The notes: generated by a model not told the origin, from the sequence alone. Shown: positions 13,288 to 25,577, counted from the stretch's first letter. The stretch: 64,000 nucleotides of DNA from Lineus longissimus (GCF_910592395.1 NC_088325.1:10728109-10792108), one strand, 5' to 3'. Numbers and translations: made by a program.

Positions 13288-14140
13288 AAGTTCATAATCA
13301 CGATACAGCGTGAGGACGGTGTGCAGTATGTGTTATGCATTATGTACAACAGTCTACACCAAGATAAGTTCATAATCATAATACGGCGTGAGGACGGTGT
13401 GCAGTATGTGTTATGCATTATGTACAACAGTCTACACCTAGATAAGTTCATAATCATAATACGGCGTGAGGACGGTGTGCAGTATGTGTTATGCATTATG
13501 TACAACAGTCTACACCTAGATAAGTTCATAATCATAATACGGCGTGAGGACGATGTACAGTACGTGTATATTAGGGCCCTATTTAACTTTTTTCTCCGGG
13601 GGGGTAGTGGGATAGATCGCCGAAGGCGATCTGCATGCGCCGCAGGCGCATCTGGGGGCCCTCCCCCCAAAAAATTTGAAAATAAAAGGTCTGAAATGGC
13701 ACTTTCCTGGCATTTGGAAGTGTGAATCAATAGTATTTTTACTCCAAAAAAGGACCACTTTTATGAAGACTAGGGTCAGGGCACTGGACTGGTCAGATTA
13801 TAAGGGTTGCACCTGAGTTGATAACATCTGCTATCCATATGCTGCTATCATGCTGGTAAAGCTATGGCTAAGATTAGTTTGTCTGAAAAATTGTTGTCAA
13901 CATTTATTGCACAGGGGGGGGGGGGCAGCTGCCCCCCTGCCTCCCCTCTAAATACGGCCCTGTATATGTTATGCATTATGTACAACAGTCTACACCTAGA
14001 TAAGTTCATAATCACAATACGGCGTGAGGACGATGTACAGTATATGTTATGCATTATGTGCAACGTGCTAGATAAGTTCATAATCGAAATACAGCGTGAG
14101 GACGATGTACAGTATATGTTATGCATTAAGTCCAACACCA
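13288..14140. repeat. 78-bp minisatellite, split by a transposon
   Basis: Units starting AAGTTCATAATC recur at 13288, 13366, 13444 and 13522, exactly 78 bp apart. The array resumes at 13962 and continues as more diverged, partly shortened units to about 14140. Because 78 is a multiple of three, frames stay open on both strands, producing spurious ORFs. The middle (13573-13961) is an inserted element. Confidence 0.85.
13573..13961. mobile_element. Inverted-repeat element inserted in the minisatellite (389 bp)
   Basis: The ends are AGGGCCCTATTTA and TAAATACGGCCCT, inverted with one mismatch. GTATAT flanks both sides and may be a target duplication. G-rich and C-rich tracts lie near each end. 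The minisatellite continues on both sides, so insertion followed array formation. The ends resemble short hAT-like elements, but the superfamily is not certain. Confidence 0.65.
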
Positions 14141-14336
14141 ACTCGTATATAATAATGTGATTATTTTATGCAAGTACCGGAAAACGTTCGTGCATTGAAA
14201 GCTACCCAATAATGCAGTCATTAGTCCGCCGGGATTAAGTTCAGCTTTGAAAGGCAAAACATAAATCTCACAAGCATTCCAAAGTACCTTTTTGGTATAA
14301 TAGCGTTAATATTTCTTCAGAATTGTAAGCTGCATC

Positions 14337-14700
14337 GTGATGGGCAGAAACACGTCTATTCAGATTCTCGATATGGTCTCGGACAATAATATATTCGAAC
14401 CAACCTCTCCCCCAGTGCTTCCTGGTACCAAGTATAAATCTATACTAATTGCTTGTATGGACGAAGGTTCCCCGAAATCTGCCGTAAAACGAACAAAGAC
14501 ACGCTGCGGGAATCGCAGTTTTTCAGTGTCCGCGGCACAGCTGTGGAACAAGTTGCCGACGGACTAGCTACGATTGAAAATCCGGACACATTTAAGAAGC
14601 GCTTGAAGTGTTGGCTATTCGAGAGACATTTTTTAATGACCATGAGTGGAGAATTAACTAATAGCGCTTTAACAGCATTGCGTACTGAGTAGCGCTTTAT
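14337..14700 (+). mobile_element. Decayed LINE: 3' end of the reverse-transcriptase ORF
   Basis: One frame reads TRCGNRSFSVSAAQLWNKLP. After a frameshift near 14567 another frame gives NPDTFKKRLKCWLFERHF. Together they match the extreme C-terminus shared by CR1/Jockey-type LINE polyproteins (pattern FS..AP.LWN.LP...F...LK..LF). The stop is followed by GCGCTTTATAAATAA, a typical 3' tail. Only the 3' end is present, as in 5'-truncated LINE insertions. Confidence 0.65.
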
Positions 14701-15016
14701 AAATAATTGATATTATCATTTTATTATAGTACGCTTTGAAATCATCATAATGCAAGGGCCTCATCGAATTGACGGAACGGAACGGAATATGATAAAATGA
14801 CGACGAGAACATTCCAAAGAAGTTTTCCTGTTGAAGGGAGGAGATAATGAAACAGTTTCCGTGGAAAGGGCGCTGTAGATTTACATCCTGTAAATATGCA
14901 CAAAGTGTTTGTACACACAATTCTTTGTTATATCATAAATGTATGCCAAATCGGAACTGCACTCTAAACATTCACTCTGTATTATGATTTAGTGTCGGTC
15001 CCACATTATTTCCCCC

Positions 15017-15190
15017 TCACTCGCTCGCTCGCTCGCTCCCTCCCTCGCTCGCTCCCTCCCTCGCTCCCTCGCTCCCTCGCTCCACTCACTCACTCACTCA
15101 CTCACTCACTCACTCACTCACTCACTCACTCACTCACTCACTCACTCACTCACTCACTCACTCACTCACTCACTCACTCACTCACTCACT
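15017..15190. repeat. (CTCG/CTCC)n to (CTCA)n microsatellite
   Basis: A tetranucleotide tract begins as CTCG/CTCC units and turns into about 30 CTCA units. It lies just beyond the 3' end of the minus-strand Ig gene and makes a low-complexity ORF that is not a gene. Confidence 0.95.
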
Positions 15191-15307
15191 TCGACAACTT
15201 GTGCACTCGTTTTTTTGTGGCCCCGGTCACTCGATGATGTATAGAAAGTACTCCGTCCGAAGTGTGACACTTTCGATATCCTCCGTACTGTGTTTTCTTT
15301 TTCGTGA

Positions 15308-18300
15308 CTACTCCTTGAAGACTGCGCCTAGAACCAGAACGAGGGCCACTGTCGCCGAGGAAACTATTGCTGCACCGCCTGTAATTAAAAGAAAATGAAA
15401 TATCATAGTCGCTTCCGCGTCATGATTGCGAGGTTCTTTTTTGTCGTTTCGTTCCTCCATCTTTACTTCGAATTTGATAATGAATTAGTTCCAACTGGAA
15501 AATTATACCTGCGCTTGAAATAGAAAGAACTTTTCATATTGATATTTTCGCTTATCAAAATGACATTTGAATTGCTCACCTCCTGCCTTCACGTTCAGGG
15601 TCTTCTCTGTCGAATTCTTACTAAATCCATCACTATTTTCTGCCCGGCATTTGTAGATTGTTCCATTGTGTGTACCTTTTGACACTTTTGCGGAATATCT
15701 GTCCATCAGTGAGCCTGTTGATGATGTTATACCAGTTGTCAGCTTTTTGCCGCTTTCATACCTGAAAATTAATTATGCCCTTTACTGAAAGCGCATTTTA
15801 TTAAGTCCATTCATGTATTGGCTTGCTCGATAGGCGGACCTTCGCGTTTCTAGCATATCATCATATTATTGGTAAGATGAAGGCTTTTGAATTGAAATGA
15901 CTGAAACCTTACCTCAAATATTAAGTAAGCTAATTCTGTGCTTCGGACAACCAATCTTAGATAGATTTATCAGCCATGGCTAGCTCCCAGCCAGGAAAAC
16001 CTTGAACCATTACTGCGGTAATCCGTTAATTAATAACTACTTTCGTTGTTACTTTTTGTATCACGGACGTCCGTTTGACATTTCTCTGGGGTCAATGAGA
16101 GTCAGCTTGTGTCTGCTCGTGTGTAATAGGTCATACAAGTTAAAAGGGAAAAGAAGTCCTGGATTTTAGTCAACAAGTTCGTTTAAAAATATTGTGAATG
16201 GAAGAAAATAATAATTGAGAATCGGGAATAAGCATCTTGACCCGCAATTTTTTTATCCACTCCGCCGACACGAACGGATTACCTCTTTGTTCAGAGTGGG
16301 AATAAGTAACAATCAAACGTACAATTCGAATTTAGTCACCACGATTTTTCCGACAATGGCGCAAGTTAAATTCAGCACATCGCCATCCACGAGGTTGTTG
16401 GTGAACGAAATAGTCGGCGGATTCGGGACCACTGAAATTCAACAGAGAAAGACGAGAGAGTTAGGGTCCTCGAAAGCGTGCATACCCATCCACCGTCTAC
16501 TGCTCAAAGTTTCAATCATACAAAATCGTAGAGAAATAAATTGGCCAAAAATGTTTAAAAGTGATGTGTTCATGATCACCAGTGATCAGTAACCGTGACA
16601 TGTGAAGAATAAAGAGTGACCACGTTACTTTTTTGTTAACCCGGTGTAGAAGTTTAAAATGTCCTAGGATAAAATGTCCGGGAACAAAGGATTCTATTAT
16701 GCGCTGAGCTAGTGACGGTCATTGCCTCTATAGAACCATATGCCATAATCTGTCAGAATACAATAGGCCCGGACACTTTTTCTAGGGGGGACACTTTTTA
16801 CTTTTACACCGGCTGTGTATAGGAGTGAAGTGATGCTGTTGAGCAGCTCGGCGAACAGATTCGGACTTGACACTCCTGACGAACCTCGACACCCGGACCA
16901 GAAATTGTGTTGACCAAGGTCTGGTTGTTTAAAACGTGTTTTGTCACCAACGCCGACGTTAACTAAACTCGGCTTAAGCCAATTAGACTTATAGCTTCAA
17001 GTAAAGTTATCGCCAGCGTTCGGAACAAAAGTTGATTATAACAGCTGGGCACTGGTTTGGTTGGTCCATTGGTGGCCGTTCCATTCCGTGGGTACGTCAA
17101 CAGTCTCTCCTCGCGTTTAATTTACAAAGGTACGGGAGCCAGCTAACATTAAGTAGGTCAGTCGTTATAATTCACTGTTCTTCGATCAGCCATAATCCAT
17201 TGTTGGTAGAATGATTCTAGCAGTTTTTTGCCTCCACATACATGTTTATACTGGATCCACTCGCCAATGAGATCCCAACCCCGACAATACCCAACTTCTA
17301 CTACCGCCTCGATGGGTAGAGCCCAAACACCCGGACATAGTAGTAGGCCTTTCGCAGTCATAAAGGGGGTGGGATATCTTGTCTTAGTTTCTTCTGATAT
17401 GAAAAGTTCAGCTGTAGAGTCATGACTATTCATGACGATTACGTTGTTAACCCTTGAATAGATATCCCAGCCCTTTTATGGCTGCGAAAGGCCTACTATT
17501 GTGTTCGGCTATTTAGACTCTACCCATCGAGGCGGTGGTACAAATCGAGTATTGTCGGGCTTCTGATCTTATTGGTGAGTGGATCCAGTAGATGTAGGAT
17601 TGTAACGTTATATCCTCGACAATTAGAAATAAAGAGTTGCAATCAAAATTATTCAGTGATTATTCATGTTTTTGAGGAAATCTGAGGATACAGGCCTTGA
17701 ATTATATGACACGCTCGCCCTCGCTCTTGAACTTACTTGTGACAGCCAGTGTAAATGTATTCGTCGAATCCTTTTTGCTACCAGTCGCATCAGCATTGTA
17801 ATGATTACATTTGATTATCTTCTTATCCCAGGCGGAGGATGCTGTCACAGTGAGCTTGAAGAAGAAGCAAAAGTTTCGTGTTTAAAATGCATTGCCGAAG
17901 TTTATAAAAGCGTTACTTGATAGCTTTATTTTGTTATCAGTGACAACCGATAGGCGTTACTAAAATGCAAACGAAGTTTTTCATCGTGTCACTGACTTAT
18001 ATTAATTAGTGAAGGGGGATGGCTCCTATCTACCGCTTGCCCAGACTCCTACAGCCCAGGCGGTGGTGATGGGTCAGCAAACTTTTCAAGCTGCTTCTTC
18101 CGCAGATAAGAGTTCCCGTATAAAATCACCACTTACCACTGCTGGCGGTCCTGCCGCGATAGCTGCGCCGGTCATGCTATCCATTATCTCGGTGCCCGTA
18201 GAGTAGAACTTGAAACTGACTGGGTTCTGCTTAGCGGTGCCAGCCTTGGTACATGTAAAATTGACGCTGAATCCATTCTTCACGGTAACCATGCCATTGG

Positions 18301-21300
18301 ATTCAGTGATATCACACGTAAGGGTCGGTGCGGATACAGCTGAAATTTAAATGCGGATGATTAGACTACTAAATGCTCGTGGCATTAGGACAATGTTTTG
18401 GAGGAGAACGAATTCAAATTCTAATTAAGCTAAGAGTCTTATCAATTGTTTTGATATTTTCTCAACTGCTACAATTTTCAAAATTTGTTTTCTTTCCTGA
18501 CCATATCTTCAGTATAGCTGATTTTTCCCGCCCTGAACGGATAAAATATTTACTTGGAGGAATACCTTTCAGGCCATACCATTCATCGTTGTTTTATTGA
18601 TTGTTCAATCCGCAGCCTTAATTGCCTGCACTATATCGGGAATAGGCAAATATTTGTCATGTTGTCCGTCTAGAAATGTATTGATGACATTTTGTACGAT
18701 ATGAATGAGTTATGGTCGCGCTTGAAAACAATGTTGTGCTATACTCTGGGAGATAAGCCACAGGTTTGGTTATTTGCCGACCAGACGGTGTTCCAGTCGT
18801 CGAATGAGCTTGGAAAACACTGGGGATCCTCTAGGTCACGGGGGGGGGGCAGGGGTCTCGGAGCGGATGACTTCGGCAGTTGGTCTGAATTGATGTTTTG
18901 TCTCCGTTTTGTCGGTAACATAATCTTTTGATTAAAAGTTATTGGCACATTCTAATAGGCCAGTGCATGCGCACATTTAGCGAGGTCATCCTTTGAATCA
19001 TAGGTTTTTGACATGTCTGCTGTGAAATAGCAAGGGTTGACGTTTTCAGATAAAAGATCATTGGTTTAGCATCAGCGTTCCTTGCCTCGGAATTTTGCTA
19101 ATTCTGGATAACTGATTTTAAGTTTTCTGAATATTTTCCAAAAGGTTTGATTTTTTTTCTTTACCTGACCGGTTTACAAGGTCCAGCCTTAAAGGCGTAC
19201 GCCGTTCGTAATTACTGATGGTCCAGGAAAACAGAAATGCAGTTATATGCAATGCCGTAGTGCAGTTATTGTGCATACGAATTTGCTGCAACTCTTTATT
19301 TACACTACTGGATCCACTCACCAATAAAATCCCAAGCCCGACAATACCCGATTTGTACCACTACCTCGATGTGTAGAGTCTAAACAGCGAACATAATAGT
19401 AGGCCTTTCGCAGCCATAAAAGGGTTAACTACGTAATCGTCATGAATAGTCATGGCTCTACAGCGGAACTTTTCATATTACAATTGAAGACTAATTGGAA
19501 GAAATGAAGACAAGATATCCAACCCCTTTTATGGCTGCAAAAGGCCTACTATTTATGCCCGGTTGTTTTGGGCTCTACCCATCGAGGTGGAAGTAGAAAT
19601 CGGGTATTGTCGGGCTTGGGATCTTATTGGTGAGTGGATCCAGTATAATTATACGATATCTATACATGTGAATATGAAGTTACAAATGATGCCTCCTCAC
19701 TCAGACTTCAGATTCAAATGCTGCCTATAAAGTATATTTACTGCAGACTCTAAAAGGGGGCTATGACTTACCAGTAATTGTGAGGTCTTTGCCCACAGAT
19801 GCAACCGAAAGGGCACCATTACTTGCTTTGCATGTGACGGTATTTCCGTTATTCCCGGTCACAGCTTCATAGGTGAACTCGGCACCATTTACACCGTTAG
19901 TTTGTCATTGAGCGTCTATGTAGAATTCCCATGATGTTGGGTTCGTGGTATCGCCGTTATTCTTTGTGCAGGTAAATACCATGCCACAGTTTATTTTAGG
20001 AGGGGTTCCTTTATGCTGTAACGTTGTTTTATGAACGTTTCAATCCGCAGCCTTACATGCACTGTATCGGGAATTTCTAAACGAATTTGTCACCGTCAAA
20101 GCTCAATGGTGTTGTCTTTCTCTAAATTTCTTTAATGATGGCTGTTTGTACGATATGAATGAGATTTGGCGTATATCAAACCATGCGTAGGCCTTTATGT
20201 AGCCGTCATTTATGAGACGTAATTTCATTATAATGTGGTGAGATATGTAGATACATGAATGAAATAAAAACATTTTTCTGATGCATCCCCAAACTTCAGA
20301 TTCAAATTGCCGACCTATTAAGTATGTCTAATACAGCTGCAACTTACCAGTAATTCCGAGGGTTTTGCCATCAGATGGATCCGAAGGTGTACTACCATAG
20401 CTCGCTGTGCATGTGACGGACTTTGAGTTGTCACCCAACACAGCAACATAGTCGAACGTGGCACCAGCTACACCGGTAGTTTGTACTGCGGTGTCTATCT
20501 TGAATGCCCATGATGTTGGGTTGCTATCAGCGGGATTTTTCGCGCAGGTAAATGTCACAGTTATGCCAGCATCCACGGTAGCGGGATTGGGGTTGACGGT
20601 AAGAGTTGGCTTGCGAGGTGATACTGAAATTCAAAGAGGAAAGATCTTGAGAAAATGCGGTGATTGATAGGCAAAGGAATAGGAAACCAGCATAAGCTTA
20701 GGTCAGTTGATCTTGGTTGCCTTTTTCAGTACAATGGTTCTCGTGCTAAAGCAGTTTTCTGCCTGCAAGTTAGATGCTACATCATCACCAATAAAAATAT
20801 AGAGTTAATGCAAAAACATTCTGTGATTATTGATGTATGAGGAAATGCTGAGGCCTTGAATTGCATGAGACACGCTCGCCCTCGCTCTTGTGACATGAGA
20901 GTTGTACATACTTGCCAGTGTAAATGTCTTAGTCGAATCCGTTTTGCTCGTTGCAGTGTTGTAGTGCTCACATTTGATTACCTTCCCGTCCCAGGTGGAA
21001 GATGCTGTCACAGTGAGCTTGAAGAAGAAGCGAAGGGTTGGTGTGTAAAATGCACTTGAATGACCACATATAGATTGGCTGATTCTAGATTCTATTCTTT
21101 TTACATGTATTTTCAAACACAGAGCAGGAGATCTTCTAAAAACATACTTTATATAACCCGTCGCTCTCTCTCCCCGATGGATGCCCTGTGGTCTGGTTTA
21201 TATATACACGTACTTCGGCAAATATGGGCCAACTCACCAGGTTGACAATAGTTACCCTGGCGAGCTATAAGAGACCCAGTACATATTGCAAGAGTCGCCA

Positions 21301-24300
21301 AGTCGAAAGTGGATGAACTACTCCTTGACGGAAGCCCAATATGTGCCATCGGATGAGCCTGGATCCTACGAGCAATATTCACCATTTTCGTTATGCAACA
21401 GAATAAAATTTCAGTTTATCTTTTGCTTTCTAGGTATGATTCCTGCACCCCTTCTAGGGAAGTATATGAGCCTTTTACCCAAGTTCAAAATCGTAACACT
21501 AATGGCAAATGATGTGGAGAAGGGGTAACCTCCTATCTTGTTACCGGTTGCCCAGAATCCTACGGTCCTGGCGATGGTGGCGGGTCGGGCAAACCTTTTC
21601 AAGCAACTTCTTCGGCAGATAAGAGTTCCCATATAAAATCGCCACTTACCACTGCTGGCGGTCCTGCCGCGATAGCTGCGCCGGCTGTGCTACTCGTTAT
21701 TTCGGTCGTCGTTCCCCCGGACGTAGAGTAGAACTTGAAACTGACTGGGTTCTGCTTAGCGGTGCCAGCCTTGGTACATGTAAATTTGACGGGGGAGCCA
21801 TTTATCACCCTAACCTTCGTATTGGTCTCGACGATATCACTGGTAAGGGTTGGTGCGGGAACAGCTGGAATTTAAATTAATTCCTGATAAAAGGTCATGA
21901 CTGCGCCATTGAAAGATTCGGATCGGTAACCCAACAGGTTCATCGAGCACCTATTTTAGGAGGGGTTCCTTTGTGCTGCAACGTTGTTTTATGAACGTTT
22001 CAATCCGCAGCCTTTCATGCGCTGTATCGGGAATTTCTAAACGAATTTGTCACCGTCAAAGCTCAATGGTGTTGTCTTTCTCTAAATTTCTTTAATGATG
22101 GCTGTTTGTACGATATGAATGAGATTTGGCGTATATCAAACCATGCGTAGGCCTTTATGCAGCCGTCATTTATGAGACGTAATTTCATTATAATGTGGTG
22201 AGATATGTAGATACATGAATAAAATAAAAACTTTTTTCTGATGCATCCCCAAACTTCAGATTCAAATTGCCGACCTAAGTATGTCTAATGCAGCTGCAAC
22301 TTACCAGTAATTCCGAGGGTTTTGCCATCAGATGGATCCGAAGGTGTACTACCATAGCTCGCTGTGCATGTGACGGACTTTGAGTTGTCACCCACCACAG
22401 TAACATAGTCGAACGTGGCACCAGCTACACCGGTAGTTTGTACTGCGGTGCCTATCTTGAATGCCCATGATGTTGGGTTGCTATCAGCGGGATTTTTCGC
22501 GCAGGTAAATTTCACAGTTATGCCAGCATCCACGGTAGCGGGATTGGGGTTGACAGTAAGAGTTGGCTTGCGAGGTGATACTTAAATTCAAAGAGGAAAG
22601 ATCTTGAGAAAATGCGGTGATTGATAGGCAAAGGAATAGGAAACCAGCATAAGCTTAGGTCAGTTGATCTTGGTTGCCTTTTTCAGTACAATGGTTCTCG
22701 TGCTAAAGCAGTTTTCTGCCTGCAAGTTAGATGCTACATCATCACCAATAAAAATATAGAGTTAATGCAAAAACATTCTGTGATTATTGATGTATGAGGA
22801 AATGCTGAGGCCTTGAATTGCATGAGACACGCTCGCCCTCGCTCTTGTGACATGAGAGTTGTACATACTTGCCAGTGTAAATGTCTTAGTCGAATCCGTT
22901 TTGCTCGTTGCAGTGTTGTAGTGCTCACATTTGATTACCTTCCCGTCCCAGGTGGAAGATGCTGTCACAGTGAGCTTGAAGAAGAAGCGAAGGGTTGGTG
23001 TGTAAAATGCACTTGAATGACCACATATAGATTGGCTGATTCTAGATTCTATTCTTTTTACATGTATTTTCAAACACAGAGCAGGAGATCTTCTAAAAAC
23101 ATACTTTATATAACCCGTCGCTCTCTCTCCCCGATGGATGCCCTGTGGTCTGGTTTATATATACTTCGGCAAATATGGGCCAACTCACCAGGTTGACAAT
23201 AGTTACCCTGGCGAGCTATAAGAGACCCAGTACATATTGCAAGAGTCGCCAAGTCGAAAGTGGATGAACTACTCCTTGACGGAAGCCCAATATGTGCCAT
23301 CGGATGAGCCTGGATCCTACGAGCAATATTCACCATTTTCGTTATGCAACAGAATAAAATTTCAGTTTATCTTTTGCTTTCTAGGTATGATTCCTGCACC
23401 CCTTCTAGGGAAGTATATGAGCCTTTTACCCAAGGTCAAAATCGTAACACTAATGGCAAATGATGTGGAGAAGGGGTAACCTCCTATCTTGTTACCGGTT
23501 GCCCAGAATCCTAAGGTCCTGGCGATGGTGGCGGGTCGGGCAAACCTTTTCAAGCAACTCCTTCGGCAGATAAGAGTTCCCATATAAAATCGCCACTTAC
23601 CACTGCTGGCGGTCCTGCCGCGATAGCTGCGCCGGCTGTGCTACTCGTTATTTCGGTAGTCGTTCCCCCGGACGTAGAGTAGAACTTGAAACTGACTGGG
23701 TTCTGCTTAGCGGTGCCAGCCTTGGTACATGTAAATTTAACGGGGGAGCCATTTATCACCCTAACCTTCGTATTGGTCTCGGCGATATCACTGGTAAGGG
23801 TTGGTGCGGGAACAGCTGGAATTTAAATTAATTCCTGATAAAAGGTCATGACTGCACCATTGAAAGATTCGGATCGGTAACTCAACAGGTTCATCGAGCA
23901 CCTATTTTAGGAGGGGTTCCTTTATGCTGCAACGTTGTTTTATGAACGTTTCAATCCGCAGCCTTTCATGCGCTGTATCGGGAATTTCTAAACGAATTTG
24001 TCACATTCAAAGCTCAATGGTGTTGTCTTTCTCGAAACTTCTTTAATGATGGCCGTTTGCCTGATATAAATGAGATATCAAACCATGCGTAGACCTTCAT
24101 GTAGCCGTCATTTATGAGACGTAATTTCATTATAATGTGGTGAGATATGTAGATACATGAATATGATAAAAACGTTTTTCTGATGCATCCCCAAACTTCA
24201 GATTCAAATTGCCGACCTAAGTATGTCTAATGCAGCTGCAACTTACCAGTAATTCCGAGGGTTTTGCCATCAGATGGATCCGAAGCTGTATTACCACTAT

Positions 24301-25577
24301 CGCTCGATGTGCATGTGACGGACTTTGAGTTGTCACCCACCACAGCAACATAGGTGAAAATTGCACCAGCTACACCGGTAGTTTGTGGTGTGCTGCCTAT
24401 CTTGAATGCCCATGATGTTGGGTCCGCGGAATCAGCGGAATTTTTCGCGCAGGTAAATGTCACAGTTATGCCAGCATCCACGGTAGCGGGATCGGGGCTG
24501 ACAGTAAGAGTTGGCTTGCCAGGTTTTACTCCTGAAATTCAAAAAGGCAAAATATGGAGAAACTGTCGTGATTGGACCTTACACTTCCGAGACTTCACAG
24601 ATATCCTCCTTCCTCCACTGAAACAAACTCCATATCATAGGTTTGCGGAAAAGTTGCTAAATTGAACCAATCACAGTAATATTTAGCGAGAAATCGCCTC
24701 TCCGATGGAAATCCCTTATGAGAGAGGTCCTAAGAAATAAAAACCCCAAGTGTTATACTCCCGTCCCAAAAAAACACAAATTGAGGAAAAGCTAGTTGTC
24801 TGGGTATAAAATATCTGTTAGTTCTGAGGTCTCCCCCCTCAATGCCCCCTGTTAGCGCAAAGATAACGTAACGTCATTGTAGTATCGGGGTCAATGACGA
24901 TATTCTTTCGCCTCGCGCAGCGCGTTATGGCATAACTTCGTTGGTCCTTTATAAAGGTGAAAAAGAAACTGACATTTTGCCGATGTCATAGACTGAGGTG
25001 TTTCCTCTTGGGCTTAAACTATGACCATCGAGATTTATGGTCCGGTTTCGTTCTTCCAGTCCAATACGTTTACAAGTGCAGCGCATATGATAATAATGGT
25101 AGTGAGGCCTCTTATATAGCGCTTTTCACTGTATTATATACTGTCTCAAAGCGTTTTATTTTCGCAAAGATTATCACCAAGTCTATCGAGAAACCTTTAT
25201 GAAGAAACAAGGGTAGCCACAATCTAGCGCACAAAGGACATTTACGACATGTAAGAGTTACACTGGCCGGTCGGATATCGAACCCGGGACCTCCCGATCA
25301 CAAGGCCGACACTCAACCGTTGTACCGTTGTGCAACGCTGATGCTTATTATGAAACCAGGAGCTTTTTTTGGCGTTGTTCGATATGGGCATGGCAGCACA
25401 TGCATGGTTTTATAATGAAAAAAAACATCTTGGGAGGAAACAGAAAATACCAGATTGAGATTTTTACGAATAAATCACAAGATGTCAATATCTTTCTTTG
25501 CAAATCACGGATTTTAAGAACTTACCTGATACAATTTGCGAAAGAGCAACGACAAAAAGTGCAACTCTAGTATCCAT
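15308..25577 (-). CDS. Multi-Ig-domain surface protein, probably GPI-anchored, 13 exons, 737 aa
   Basis: Exons in transcript order: 25526-25577, 24247-24531, 23601-23815, 22869-22974, 22305-22580, 21650-21864, 20912-21017, 20348-20623, 18137-18339, 17737-17854, 16323-16431, 15580-15761, 15308-15378. The total is 2,214 nt, all in phase. Exon 1 encodes a signal peptide (MDTRVALFVVALSQIVS). Two Ig types then alternate. Type 2 is one phase 1-1 exon (Cys, SWAF Trp, second Cys in SVTCT). Type 1 spans two exons, phases 1-0-1 (FTCTKAG, then IIKC or VIKC). Order: type 2, 1, 2, 1, 2, 1, then an I-set-like domain (NLTCAI ... YKCRAEN). The last exon ends in a hydrophobic stretch followed only by FKE, which suggests a GPI signal or a tail-less membrane anchor. 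A defective Ig exon at 19772-19990 must be skipped. The family is unrecognised; adhesion or immune recognition is inference. Confidence 0.82.
16641..16812 (-). mobile_element. MITE family 1, copy B
   Basis: This is the reverse-orientation copy, running from CCGGTGTAGAAGTTTAAAAT to TTTTACACCGG. The body shares GGACACTTTTTC and GAATACAATAGG with the other copies. It sits in the intron of the Ig gene between exons 17737-17854 and 16323-16431. Confidence 0.75.
17249..17590. mobile_element. Foldback element, copy 1 (342 bp)
   Basis: It starts TACTGGATCCACTCGCCAAT and ends in the complement GGTGAGTGGATCCAGTA. The self-complementarity extends about 140 bp inward from each end, through ACCGCCTCGATGGGTAGAG and AGTAGGCCTTTCGCAG. 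A second member lies at 19306-19645. Both are in introns of the Ig gene. Confidence 0.85.
19306..19645. mobile_element. Foldback element, copy 2 (340 bp)
   Basis: It has the same TACTGGATCCACTC and GAGTGGATCCAGTA ends and the same long inverted arms as the copy at 17249-17590, with more differences in the central loop. It lies in the Ig-gene intron next to the defective Ig exon. Confidence 0.85.
19772..19990 (-). pseudogene. Truncated, stop-containing Ig (type 2) exon
   Basis: Read on the minus strand this is a type 2 Ig exon with VFTCTKN, TSWEFYID, VTCKAS and an intact donor after LTIT. It is broken in two ways. An in-frame TGA lies at 19905-19907, where the intact copies have Val. The 5' quarter of the exon and its acceptor are missing. 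The homology stops at 19990-19992, exactly where the tandem repeat unit begins. It cannot be spliced in as a normal exon, and skipping it keeps phase 1-1. Confidence 0.8.
19992..24560. repeat. Tandem duplication inside the Ig gene (two full units plus a partial)
   Basis: The unit begins ATTTTAGGAGGGGTTCCTTT at 19992, 21952 and 23902. Units 1 (1,960 bp) and 2 (1,950 bp) are almost identical in exons and introns. Each carries one type 2 Ig exon and the two exons of a type 1 Ig. The third copy is more diverged and fades after about 24560, past its type 2 exon. The duplication adds whole Ig cassettes without breaking the reading frame. Confidence 0.9.
25262..25340 (-). mobile_element. tRNA-derived SINE head
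   Basis: The minus strand reads an A-box-like ACAACGGTTGAGTGTCGG and, about 30 bases on, the B-box-like GGGTTCGATATCC. This is an internal RNA polymerase III promoter. The downstream sequence, near 25110-25170, contains a SINE-like AAAGCGCTATATAA tail. The B box has one extra base, so an intact tRNA gene is unlikely. It lies in intron 1 of the Ig gene. Confidence 0.6.

Noticed and set aside
13275-13730. Open frames of 130-150 codons on both strands
   Set aside because: Produced by the 78-bp minisatellite, whose period is a multiple of three. No codon or family signal.
13288-14140. Regular repeats that could suggest a CRISPR array
   Set aside because: The units are contiguous 78-bp tandem copies without unique spacers, and the DNA is clearly eukaryotic.
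14992-15237. ORF with SLTH repeats
   Set aside because: Translation of the CTCA microsatellite.
25262-25340. A functional tRNA gene
   Set aside because: A and B boxes are present, but the B box has an extra base and I could not build a full cloverleaf with a paired acceptor stem. A SINE head fits better.
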